Of a stretch of 64,000 nt of DNA, positions 9,467-18,103 are shown piece after piece. The translations under genes and the position numbers were made by a program. Under the pieces are notes generated by a model, which made no database searches, had not been told where the DNA came from, and saw nothing but the letters and a program-made list of their open reading frames with translations. Position 1 is the stretch's first letter. Every line of letters starts with the position of its first letter. Origin of the DNA: Acidimicrobiia bacterium (GTDB lineage: Bacteria; Actinomycetota; Acidimicrobiia; IMCC26256; JADLDD01); assembly GCA_020846855.1 (NCBI GenBank), contig JADLDD010000039.1, forward strand, positions 1-64,000, written 5' to 3'.

Positions 9467-10901
9467 CGGTTCGGGCCCCTGCGTCGAGCAGTTCCTCGAC
9501 CATGCGTCCCACCGACTCACGGCGGGCCAGCACCTCCGGGACCTGGCCGCGGCGGTCGGCCAGGGCGCGGGCGGCGACCGCGTCGGCGACGAGGCCCCGG
9601 AACCGGTCGACGAAGAGCAGGGCCAACGCCCCCAGGATCGGGATGCTCACGAACACGAGGAGGCTCGGACCCCAACCCGACCGGGTCCCGAAGACGGCCC
9701 GGAGCAGCGGTTCGAGCGGCAGGGTGAGCTCCCGGGTCGCCCGGGCGTACCAGGGGAGCCCTACGTCCCAGACCGCGATGGCCAGCCAGGTGACCGGGAA
9801 CACCACCGCCGCGACCAGTAGGCGGATCGTGCCCTTGGAGACGGGAGCCCGGGGGAGCAGCCCGACCCCCACCACGATCAGCGCCGGGATCAGATTGGTG
9901 AAGAGGCCCGCGAGGGCGAAGGGCGCCAGCACCACCACCAGGACCGCGAGCCACGCCACGCGGCGGGTCAGGATGCGCAGCCGGAGGTCGGCGACGAGGT
10001 CGACGTCGCGGAGGCGCAACGCACCCCGGACCATCTCGTAGCGGGCGGTCGTGTCGATCAGGGCGTCGACCTCGGCGGGTGGCGAGCCGGCGAGCCGGCG
10101 GGCGCGGTCCGCGACCGTCGACATCGGGACGTCGGCGATCCGGCTCCCCGCCGGCTGCAGGCTGATCTCGGCGGCCCGTGTTACCCCGAGCGCGTCCTCG
10201 GTGGTGTCGAAGTCGGGGGTCAGGGCGCGGATGGCGACCGTGAGCCGGTCGGTGAGCCGGCGGACCTCCTCGGGGTCGGGCGCGCCGTCGACCAGGGGGG
10301 TCGCGGCTACGGGGAGCGGCTCGCCGAACTCGATGAGGGCTCGGCCGCGCACGGCCACCTTGTCGGCGTAGGTGATGCCCACCGGGACGATGCTCACGTC
10401 GTCGAGGCCCGCGGCCGCGGCCTCGATGGCAATGCGTGCGACGCCGGTGCGCAGGGGCCGGATCGAGGCCTCGTCGTGGGTGGTCCCCTCCGGGAACACG
10501 GCGAGGATGTGCCGGTCGCGCAGCGCCTCGACCGCGGCCGCGAAGGCCGACGTGTTGTCGGTCCCGTCCCCCGAGTCCACCCGGCGCTGCACCGGGATGA
10601 TCCGCGCCAGGGCCAGGAACGGCCGGGCCGCCACGACCTTCCACAGGGTGGCCTTGGCGAGGAAGCGGGGCAGGACGCCCAGGTCGGCCACGAGCAGGAC
10701 CGGGTCGACGAAGCCGTTGAGGTGCGACGCCGCGATGATCACCCGGCCCTCACCGGGGAGCGCGCCGACCGTCTCGACGGAGCGGAAGAAGGCGCGGCCG
10801 AGGATGCGGGCCACCCAGGCGACCACGCGATCGCGCCCGGCCGGCGCGGCGACCCGCGGCGTCGTGGAGGGTGAGGCCGGTGGGGTCGGGGGGCCTGGCA
10901 C
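9447..10901 (-). CDS. 1-acyl-sn-glycerol-3-phosphate acyltransferase (PlsC)-like protein with C-terminal TM helices
   Basis: GEGRVIIAASHLNGFVDPVLL (HxxxxD-like), AVFPEGTTHDEASIRPLRTGVARIAIEA; hydrophobic C-terminal segments; start codon uncertain. Confidence 0.8.
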   Translation of the reverse strand: MPGPPTPPASPSTTPRVAAPAGRDRVVAWVARILGRAFFRSVETVGALPGEGRVIIAASHLNGFVDPVLLVADLGVLPRFLAKATLWKVVAARPFLALARIIPVQRRVDSGDGTDNTSAFAAAVEALRDRHILAVFPEGTTHDEASIRPLRTGVARIAIEAAAAGLDDVSIVPVGITYADKVAVRGRALIEFGEPLPVAATPLVDGAPDPEEVRRLTDRLTVAIRALTPDFDTTEDALGVTRAAEISLQPAGSRIADVPMSTVADRARRLAGSPPAEVDALIDTTARYEMVRGALRLRDVDLVADLRLRILTRRVAWLAVLVVVLAPFALAGLFTNLIPALIVVGVGLLPRAPVSKGTIRLLVAAVVFPVTWLAIAVWDVGLPWYARATRELTLPLEPLLRAVFGTRSGWGPSLLVFVSIPILGALALLFVDRFRGLVADAVAARALADRRGQVPEVLARRESVGRMVEELLDAGARTGVDTPV

Positions 10902-10959
10902 GGCTGCATGGTACGGCGCCGCCGCGGCGCGGGACGCGCGCTCCGGTAGCTTGCCGCCT

Positions 10960-11997
10960 GTGACCGAACCCGGGACCGACCCCTCACCGGAGCCCGCGAC
11001 GCCGGCGGGAGGGCCGCCAGGAGGTTCGGGGCGCCGCCGCCACGTGCTCCGCCGGATCGGGGCCGCGATCCTGCTCGTCGTCGTGTTCCTGGCCGCCCCG
11101 GTCACCGCCGTCACGCTCTACACGCGAAACCAGGTCCTCGACACCGATAGGTACGTGGAGACGGTCGAGCCGCTCGCATCGAACCCGGCCGTCCAGGCCT
11201 ACGTCGCGGACCGGCTCACCCGCGAGGTCTTCGCCCGCCTCGAGGTGGAGCAACGGGCGCGCCGGCTCCTGCCGGGTCCCACCGACGTGCTGGCCGGCCC
11301 GCTCCGGAACGCGGCCGAGGCGCGGGTGCGCGACGCCGTGGAGGCCGCCCTGCGGACCGAGATGTTCACGCGGGTGTGGGCGGAGGCCAACCGGGCCGCG
11401 CACGCCGAGCTGCGCCACCTGCTCACCGGGGAGGGCCGAGGTGCCCTGGTGGGGCGCGACGACGGCGCGATCAGCGTCGACCTGTCGGAGGCGCTCGTGC
11501 GACTCCGCACCCACCTGGGCGCGGTCGGCATCGACGTCCCCTCGAACCTGACGCTCGGGATCAGCGGGCGGGTCACGATCTACCGGTTCGACGACCTCTA
11601 CCGGGCCCGGCGGGCGGTCCGGGCGCTCAACCGGGCGGCGTACGTGTTCCCGGTCGTCCTCGCGCTGGCCGCCGTCGGCGCGGTGCTGCTCCTCCCGAAC
11701 CGGCGGCGGGCCGTGGTGGCCACCGCGGTGGCGCTGATCGCCGGGATGGGCCTGCTGGGCGTGGGCCTCGCGGTGGGGCGGGGCGTGTACCTCGACGGCG
11801 CCGTCGACCACGGCATGCCCCGTGACGCCTCCGCCGCGCTCTACGACACGCTGGCCCGCCGGCTCGTGACCTCGGTCCGCGTCACCCTGATCGCGGGTGT
11901 GGCGGTGATCGTCGTCGCGCTCCTGGCCGGAGTCGTGATCCGGGTGGTCGGGTCCCGCCGCCGTACCGGGCACGACGCGTCGGGCGTGGCCGCCTAG
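10960..11997 (+). CDS. Hypothetical membrane protein
   Basis: GTG start; N-terminal TM, extracytoplasmic helical region, several C-terminal TM helices; coherent 345-aa ORF. Confidence 0.7.
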   Translation: MTEPGTDPSPEPATPAGGPPGGSGRRRHVLRRIGAAILLVVVFLAAPVTAVTLYTRNQVLDTDRYVETVEPLASNPAVQAYVADRLTREVFARLEVEQRARRLLPGPTDVLAGPLRNAAEARVRDAVEAALRTEMFTRVWAEANRAAHAELRHLLTGEGRGALVGRDDGAISVDLSEALVRLRTHLGAVGIDVPSNLTLGISGRVTIYRFDDLYRARRAVRALNRAAYVFPVVLALAAVGAVLLLPNRRRAVVATAVALIAGMGLLGVGLAVGRGVYLDGAVDHGMPRDASAALYDTLARRLVTSVRVTLIAGVAVIVVALLAGVVIRVVGSRRRTGHDASGVAA

Positions 11998-13502
11998 CTC
12001 AGCTCGTAGTCCGACAGCGCGGGTTCGGCCATCACCTCGCGGAACCGCTCGAAGGACCACGGCCACACCGCGGGCACGCCGCGGTCGTCGAGGTACCAGC
12101 TCCGGCAGCCCGTGACCCACACCGTGCGCCGGGCCGCCTCCAGGCGCTCGTCCTCGAATCGCTCCAGCGCCTCGCGCCGGGCGCAGATCTCCCGGTGCCC
12201 GTCGGCGGTGATCCGGTCGAGGAGCCGGAAGATGTACGCGAGTTGGAGCTCGGCCACCTCGATGAGAGAGAAGTTGCCGACCGGCCCGTTGGGGCCGTTC
12301 AACATGAACAGGTTGGGGAAGCCCGGGATCGAGATCGACAGGTACGCGCTGGGCCGCTCCCGCCACACCTCGGCCAGGGTCACGCCGTCGCGCCCCGTCA
12401 CCTCCATCGGGCGCATGAACGCGTCGGCATGGAAGCCGGTGGCGTAGATCAGCACGTCGAGCTCGTGGAGGCGGCCGTCGGCGGTGCGGATCCCGCCCGG
12501 CTCGATGCGCTCGATGCCGTCGGTGACCAGCTCGGCGCGGGGATGCTGGATCGCCTCGTAGAAGTCGGGTGATATCACGAGCCGCTTGCACGCGGCGCGG
12601 TGGTCGGGGCGGAGCCTCTCGCGCAACTCGGGGTCGCGCACCGTCTCGAGGTTGGCCCGGCACGCCTCCTCGATCATCTCCAGCTCGGGGGAGTCGGCGT
12701 CGACGACGGCCCTCGCGAACACGCTGAACGCCTGCGAGAGCTGGTCGTGGACCTCCGCGAGGCGTTCGGGGTGGGCTCGGAAGCCGGACCGCTCGTCGTC
12801 GGTGTAGGCGGGGTTCGCGACCGGCATCACCCACTGCGCGGTGCGCTGGAACAGCGACAGGTGAGCGACCCGCTCGACCAGCGCGCCGGTGATCTGCACC
12901 GCGGTCGACCCGGTGCCGATCACCCCGACCCGCTTGCCGTCGAGCACCACCGAGTGGTCGAAGCGGGCGCTGTGGAACGCCGGCCCGTCGAAGGAGTCCA
13001 TGCCGTCGATCTCGGGCATACGGGGGTGGTGCAGCACGCCGGTGGCGGCGATCACCACGTCGACCACGTCGTGGTGGCCGGAGGCGGTCGTCAGGTTCCA
13101 GCGGCCGTCGACCAGGTCGCAGCGCAGCACCTCGTCGCCGAAGCGGGTGCGGTCCCCGACCCCGTGCTCGGCGGCGACCCGCTCGAAGTAGGCCTGGATC
13201 TCCGGCCCGGGCGAGAAGAGGTGGCTCCACTCCGGGGTCAGCGCGAACGAGTACGAGTAGAGGTGCGAGGGAACGTCGCAGGCCAGGCCCGGGTAGGTGT
13301 TCTCCCGCCAGGTGCCGCCCACCCGGTCGGCCTTCTCGTAGACGGTGAAGTCGGTGTGGCCGGCCTCGGAGAGCTTGATCGCGCTCAGGATCCCCGACAT
13401 CCCCGCCCCGATCACCGCGAACCGCAACGCCCGCCGCGGGGAGCGTTCCACCGGGGACGGGGTCTCGCCGGAGTTGGGCGAACCCGGCGCCGCGATCGTC
13501 AC
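11994..13502 (-). CDS. Flavin-containing monooxygenase / Baeyer-Villiger-type NAD(P)-flavoprotein
   Basis: RFAVIGAGMSGILSAIKL (GxGxxG), GGTWRENTYPGLACDVPSHLYSYSF, VGVIGTGSTAVQ, IYATGFHADAFM. Confidence 0.93.
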   Translation of the reverse strand: MTIAAPGSPNSGETPSPVERSPRRALRFAVIGAGMSGILSAIKLSEAGHTDFTVYEKADRVGGTWRENTYPGLACDVPSHLYSYSFALTPEWSHLFSPGPEIQAYFERVAAEHGVGDRTRFGDEVLRCDLVDGRWNLTTASGHHDVVDVVIAATGVLHHPRMPEIDGMDSFDGPAFHSARFDHSVVLDGKRVGVIGTGSTAVQITGALVERVAHLSLFQRTAQWVMPVANPAYTDDERSGFRAHPERLAEVHDQLSQAFSVFARAVVDADSPELEMIEEACRANLETVRDPELRERLRPDHRAACKRLVISPDFYEAIQHPRAELVTDGIERIEPGGIRTADGRLHELDVLIYATGFHADAFMRPMEVTGRDGVTLAEVWRERPSAYLSISIPGFPNLFMLNGPNGPVGNFSLIEVAELQLAYIFRLLDRITADGHREICARREALERFEDERLEAARRTVWVTGCRSWYLDDRGVPAVWPWSFERFREVMAEPALSDYELS

Positions 13503-13640
13503 CGTCTGCTCCTCCCTCGCCTCAGGGCTGCCCTCGGGGCCCCCGCCCGCCGACAGGGTGCCACAGCGTGCCGGGTGGTGCCGCCGCCGATGTCGCCGAT
13601 CCCCGCCGGCGACCGTGGTGCCGTCGGCGGCGGCCCGGCG

Positions 13641-14168
13641 TCAACCGGCGCCGGTTGCCCCGCCCTCGTTGCGACGGGCCAGGAAGCGCCAGCGCGCCGC
13701 CCGGGCGTCCCAGGCGTAGACCACCACCGTGCCGGCGAGCACGTCGTGCAGCGCCCGGCGCCGGCGGCCGAGGACGATCGGCGCGAAGCCGAGCCCGAGG
13801 GTGAGGAAGCCGAGCGGAAGGGTGATCGCCCGGACCGCGGCCCGGCGCCCGCCGGCGTCGTCGCCGTCGGCTCGGACCACGCGGATCCCCATCAGCGCCA
13901 TGCCGGGCGTCTTGCCGCTCACGGCCCACGGGTAGGCGAGGTACGCGAAGGCCCAGACGGCGTAGAGGAGGCCGACCCCGGCCGCGCCGAGGTGGATGTC
14001 GACCCGGTCGGACGAGACCAGGGCCAGCACCCACGCCACGACCGCGGTCCCGGCGGCGAACGAGGTCGCGCTGACGGCCTGGTCGACCACGAACGCGGCG
14101 AGGCGGGTGACGGCCCCCGCGTAGTGGCCCTGCTGCGAGAGTGAGGCGTCGGCCTCGACGGTGGTCAC
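13641..14168 (-). CDS. RDD family membrane protein
   Basis: RLAAFVVDQAVSATSF...GKTPGMALMGIRVVRADG. Confidence 0.85.
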   Translation of the reverse strand: MTTVEADASLSQQGHYAGAVTRLAAFVVDQAVSATSFAAGTAVVAWVLALVSSDRVDIHLGAAGVGLLYAVWAFAYLAYPWAVSGKTPGMALMGIRVVRADGDDAGGRRAAVRAITLPLGFLTLGLGFAPIVLGRRRRALHDVLAGTVVVYAWDARAARWRFLARRNEGGATGAG

Positions 14169-15139
14169 GTCGCCGGACCGCCGCCGGTGGGGGAGGGGTC
14201 GGGTCCGGCCGGCAACGCGGGTCGGGCCACCAGCCGGGGCGGGCCCGCGGGCAGCGCCGCCGGGTCGCGCCGGAGGGCCCGGTTGACGACGCGGGTGATC
14301 ACGTTGTCGAGGCTCACACCCTGGCGCCGGACCGCGTCGAGCGCCTCCGACGCGACACCGGTGGTCGACCGGGCCACGAGGGCACCGATCTCGGTGCGCG
14401 AGACGAGGGCGTCGACGTCGACGCGGGCCATGAGGGCGTCGAGGTCGATCCGGGCCAGCACGGCGTCGAGGTCGAGCCGGTCGAGCAGCGCGTCGAGGTC
14501 GATCTTCGCGAGGAGGGCGTCGAGGTCGACCTGCCCGACGATGGCGTTCACGTCGACCTTCCGGACGACGGCGTCGACGTCGACCCGTTGCACGAGGGCG
14601 TTCACGTCGACCTGTCCGACGATGGCGTTCACGTCGACCTGTCCGACGATGGCGTTGACGTCGATGCGCGACACGAGCCGGTTCACGTCGACCCGATCGA
14701 GGATGGCGTCGACGTCGATGGCGGCCAGGACGTCGTCGATGCCGACGGCCTCCACCACACCGGGGGTGACCTGGCGCAGGACGTCGCGCGCCGCGGGTCC
14801 GGCCTCCTCACCGATCCGCTCCCGGACCTGCTCCCCCTCGCGCGCGAGCGGTCGGGTCACCCAGCGGGCCGCTGCTCCGGCGGCCCGGCCGGCGCGCGAG
14901 CCGCCGACGGCACCGGCCACCTCGGAGGCGGTCCGGGCGGCCACCGAGGCGGCGCCGAGGGCCACGTCGACCCCCCAACGGTCGGGTTCCCCGCCCTCGC
15001 CGCCGGTAGGGGTCGGGCTCCGGCCGGTCGCCTCGTTGCGGGCGACGGGCTCCGCACGGGATCGGTCGCCGCCCGCCTCGCCGGATCGGTCGTCGGATAG
15101 GTCGCCGGGCCCGTCGGGCTGCCGGCCTTCGGCGTCCAC
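14165..15139 (-). CDS. Protein with ~13 tandem 9-residue repeats ([DN]-A-[LIV]-[LV]-x-x-[VIL]-D-[VLI]); RDD-partner type
   Basis: IDVDAILDRVDVNRLVSRIDVNAIVGQVDVNAIVGQVDVNALVQRVDVDAVVRKVDVNAIVGQVDLDALLAKIDLDALLDRLDLDAVLARIDLDALMARVDVDALVSRTEIGALVARSTTGV; stop overlaps the RDD gene start. Confidence 0.85.
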   Translation of the reverse strand: MDAEGRQPDGPGDLSDDRSGEAGGDRSRAEPVARNEATGRSPTPTGGEGGEPDRWGVDVALGAASVAARTASEVAGAVGGSRAGRAAGAAARWVTRPLAREGEQVRERIGEEAGPAARDVLRQVTPGVVEAVGIDDVLAAIDVDAILDRVDVNRLVSRIDVNAIVGQVDVNAIVGQVDVNALVQRVDVDAVVRKVDVNAIVGQVDLDALLAKIDLDALLDRLDLDAVLARIDLDALMARVDVDALVSRTEIGALVARSTTGVASEALDAVRRQGVSLDNVITRVVNRALRRDPAALPAGPPRLVARPALPAGPDPSPTGGGPAT

Positions 15140-15225
15140 GGGAGGATTATCGCCTACCGGCCGTCACGCCGGGCGGGGTCGCGGGATCGGCCGGGGCGCC
15201 GCGCCGCCTCGCCGGGCGTCCGGAA

Positions 15226-15260
15226 TTGACATATTGCCGGTGATTGTTAAGCTGGCAAAC
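15226..15260 (+). promoter_or_regulatory. Promoter (TTGACA-N16-TAAGCT) with embedded inverted repeat TTGCCGG...CTGGCAA upstream of tetR
   Basis: TTGACA 15226-15231, TAAGCT 15248-15253, GTG start 15261 only 7 nt past the -10 (leaderless spacing); imperfect palindrome 15234-15258 covers spacer and -10. Confidence 0.55.
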
Positions 15261-15833
15261 GTGCTCAGGGAGACGATCCTCGACGCCGCGGTCGCCGAGG
15301 CGGCGCTGCACGGGATCCGCCGGCTGTCGGTGGTCGACGTGGCGCGCCGGGCCGGGATCTCGCGCCCCACCCTCTACAAGCACTTCCCCTCCAAAGACGC
15401 CCTCGTCGCCGAGGCCGTCCGGCGCGAGGCCGAGCGCCTCACGTCGTCGGTGCTCGACGCCGCCGCCGGCCACGACTCCCCCGAGCGGGCCCTCGAGGCG
15501 GGGATCCTCGCCGCGCTCCGCCTGACCCGCGAGCACCCCCTCCTCGACCGCCTCATCGCCACCGAGCCCGAGGCGCTGGCGCCACTGGTGCTCTCCGACG
15601 GCGGGCCCGTGATGCTCCTCGTCCGGCGCACGATCGAGCGCATGGTCGCGGAAGAGCTCCGAGCCGCCGACGCGCTGGTCGTGCGGCGCGTCGCCGACCT
15701 GCTCACCCGCCTCCTGCTCAGCTACGCGCTGAGCGCCCCCGACGACCCGCCCGAGGTCGTGGCCGCCGCCGTCGCCGCGATGGTGGCCGCCGGGGTCGAA
15801 TCCCGTTCCCCTTCCCGTCCCCGTCCGTCGTAG
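15261..15833 (+). CDS. TetR family transcriptional regulator
   Basis: LRETILDAAVAEAALHGIRRLSVVDVARRAGISRPTLYKHFPSKDALVAEAV. Confidence 0.92.
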   Translation: MLRETILDAAVAEAALHGIRRLSVVDVARRAGISRPTLYKHFPSKDALVAEAVRREAERLTSSVLDAAAGHDSPERALEAGILAALRLTREHPLLDRLIATEPEALAPLVLSDGGPVMLLVRRTIERMVAEELRAADALVVRRVADLLTRLLLSYALSAPDDPPEVVAAAVAAMVAAGVESRSPSRPRPS

Positions 15834-15840
15834 AGGAGCC

Positions 15841-17211
15841 ATGACCGCACTCCAGGAGCCGTCCCGACCGAGCGAGCGATCGCGCCGGAGCGATCCGGGA
15901 CCCGGAACTTCGACCGGGACGTCGACCGGGCCGTCGACCGGGCCGTCGACCGGGACGTCGACCGGGACGTCGACCGGGCCGTCGACCGGGCCGTCGACCG
16001 GGCCGTCGACCGGGCCGTCGACCTCCGCGGGCGCGGACCCCGTGCGCTGGCGCGACCCGAAGCGCTACCTCTGGTTCCTCGGTCTCGTCGTCCCCCTGCT
16101 GCCGTTCGGCGCCTACGGGCTGGTCGACGCCACCGGCTGGTCGGGCTTCTGGTGGCTGGGGCCCATCTGGATCTTCGTGCTCATGCCCCTCCTCGACACC
16201 ATCGGTGGGGTCGACACCGCGAACCCGCCGGAGAGCGCGGTGGCCCGGCTCGAGGCCGACCGGCTCTACCGCTGGGCGACCTACCTGTTCGTGCCGATCC
16301 AGTACGCCAGCCTCGTGTGGGGAGCGTGGGCCGTGACCCACCTCGACCTGAGGTGGTGGGACCAGCTCGGCCTGGCGCTCACCGTCGGCACGGTGTCGGG
16401 GATCGCCATCGCGACCGCCCACGAGCTCGGCCACAAGCCCGTCCGCTTCGAGCGGCGCCTCGCCAAGGTCGCCCTCGCGCCGAGCCTCTACGGGCACTTC
16501 GTGGTCGAGCACAACTGGGGCCACCACCTCCGGGTCTCCACCCCCGAGGATCCGGCCAGCGCCCGGCTGGGCGAGTCGTTCTGGGCCTTCCTGCCCCGCA
16601 CGGTCGTGGGCGGGCTGCGCTCGGGCTGGCGCATCCAGGCCGAGGCCATGCGCCGCCGGGGGCTGCCGGTCTGGTCGCCCCGCAACGACCTCCTGATCGC
16701 GTGGGCGCTCTCGGCGGTGCTGTTCGCCGCCCTGATCGTGGCGTTCGGCGTCGGGGTGGTCCCGTTCCTCGCCGTCCAGGCCGTGTTCGGGTTCTCGCTG
16801 CTCGAGGTCGTGAACTACGTGGAGCACTACGGGCTCCTGCGCCGCCGGCGCCCCGACGGTCGTTACGAGCGCTGCCTCCCCGAGCACAGCTGGAACGCCA
16901 ACAACGTCGCGTCGAACGTGGTGCTCTACCACCTCGAGCGCCACTCCGACCATCACGCGTTCCCCACCCGCCGCTACCAGGCGCTGCGCCACTTCGACGA
17001 CGCCCCCCAGCTCCCGTCGGGGTACGCGCTGATGATCGGGCTCGCGTACGTCGTGCCCCTGTGGCGCCGGGTCATGGACCCGCGCGTCGTCGCGCACTAC
17101 GACGGCGACGTGACCCGTGCGAACATCCACCCTCCCGCCCGGGCCCGGGTGCTGGCCCGCTTCGGAGCCGGACCGGAACCCGATCCGGCCGTCAGTTCAC
17201 CTGCTCCGTAG
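15841..17211 (+). CDS. alkB: Alkane 1-monooxygenase (AlkB-type) with repetitive N-terminal extension
   Basis: HELGHKP, EHNWGHH, NYVEHYGL, LERHSDHH histidine boxes; N-terminal GTSTGTSTGPSTGPSTG... repeat. Confidence 0.93.
   Translation: MTALQEPSRPSERSRRSDPGPGTSTGTSTGPSTGPSTGTSTGTSTGPSTGPSTGPSTGPSTSAGADPVRWRDPKRYLWFLGLVVPLLPFGAYGLVDATGWSGFWWLGPIWIFVLMPLLDTIGGVDTANPPESAVARLEADRLYRWATYLFVPIQYASLVWGAWAVTHLDLRWWDQLGLALTVGTVSGIAIATAHELGHKPVRFERRLAKVALAPSLYGHFVVEHNWGHHLRVSTPEDPASARLGESFWAFLPRTVVGGLRSGWRIQAEAMRRRGLPVWSPRNDLLIAWALSAVLFAALIVAFGVGVVPFLAVQAVFGFSLLEVVNYVEHYGLLRRRRPDGRYERCLPEHSWNANNVASNVVLYHLERHSDHHAFPTRRYQALRHFDDAPQLPSGYALMIGLAYVVPLWRRVMDPRVVAHYDGDVTRANIHPPARARVLARFGAGPEPDPAVSSPAP
15909..16023 (+). 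repeat. 12-bp in-frame tandem repeat (GTCGACCGGG[AC]C) in alkB 5' coding region
   Basis: About 9-10 near-perfect 12-nt units encoding TSTG/PSTG. Confidence 0.95.
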
Positions 17212-17977
17212 GCCGGATGAGGACCTCGTTGACCGCCGCGTGGCGGGGACGGGTGACGATGTAGCGGACGGCCTCGGCGATGTCGGTGTCGCGCAGGATC
17301 TCGACGTCGGTGAAGTGGCGCGTCATCTCGGCGCGGATCTCCGGGCGGATGTGGGTGGGCAGCTCGGTGGCGACGGCGCCCGGCTCCACGGCGGCGACGC
17401 GGACGTGGCGGCCGGCGAGCTCCTGGCGCAGCGCCTCGGTGAAGGCGCCCACACCGAACTTGGTGAGGTTGTAGACGGCGGCGTTCGCCCGGGCGCGCCT
17501 CCCGGCCACCGAGCTGACGTTGACGAGGTCGGCGCAGCCGCGGGGGCCGGTGGCCGCCTCCAGCAGGTGGGGGAGCGCGGCGTGGGTCACGTGGAGCAGC
17601 GCCGAGACGTTGAGGGCCACCATCCGGTCCCATTCGTCGAGCGGTGCCCCGAGCGCCGGGCCCAGCAGCATCACGCCGGCGTTGTTCACCACGATGTCGA
17701 GGCGCCCGTGACGCGCCGCGACCTCGGCGACGATCGCCGCCGCCGCCGCCGGGTCGGTCAGGTCGCCGGGCACGGCGGTGGCCGTCCCGCGGCCGGAGGC
17801 GACCTCGGCCACGAGGTCGTCGAGCCGGTCCGCCCGTCGGGCGGTCACCGCGACGGTCGCCCCGCAGGCGGCGAGGTCGACGGCGACCGCCCGGCCGATC
17901 CCGCTGCTCGCGCCCGTCACCAGCGCCACGCAACCGTCGAGTCGCCCCGGGTCGCTCCCGTCGCCGTCGCCGGTCAT
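17192..17977 (-). CDS. Short-chain dehydrogenase/reductase
   Basis: ALVTGASSGIGRAVA, NNAGVMLL, NVSSVAGRRARANAAVYNLTK. Confidence 0.93.
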   Translation of the reverse strand: MTGDGDGSDPGRLDGCVALVTGASSGIGRAVAVDLAACGATVAVTARRADRLDDLVAEVASGRGTATAVPGDLTDPAAAAAIVAEVAARHGRLDIVVNNAGVMLLGPALGAPLDEWDRMVALNVSALLHVTHAALPHLLEAATGPRGCADLVNVSSVAGRRARANAAVYNLTKFGVGAFTEALRQELAGRHVRVAAVEPGAVATELPTHIRPEIRAEMTRHFTDVEILRDTDIAEAVRYIVTRPRHAAVNEVLIRPTEQVN

Positions 17978-18103
17978 AGGTCCTCCGATCCGCGAATTCC
18001 GGTCCGGTCATTACCACGACCGCCACCCCGCCCGCTCGGAGCCGGGTGGGAGGCCGGTACGTCACGCGCGAAGATCTCGTCCTCCGATCCGCATGGAGGG
18101 ATC

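Noticed and set aside
14141-15100. Plus-strand ORF with VDVD-repeat peptide
   Set aside because: Mirror of the 27-nt repeat in the opposite-strand gene; the minus frame has the conserved RDD-partner-like ending and start/stop overlap.
15909-16023. CRISPR-like array
   Set aside because: Units are contiguous 12-mers with no spacers and sit in frame inside alkB.
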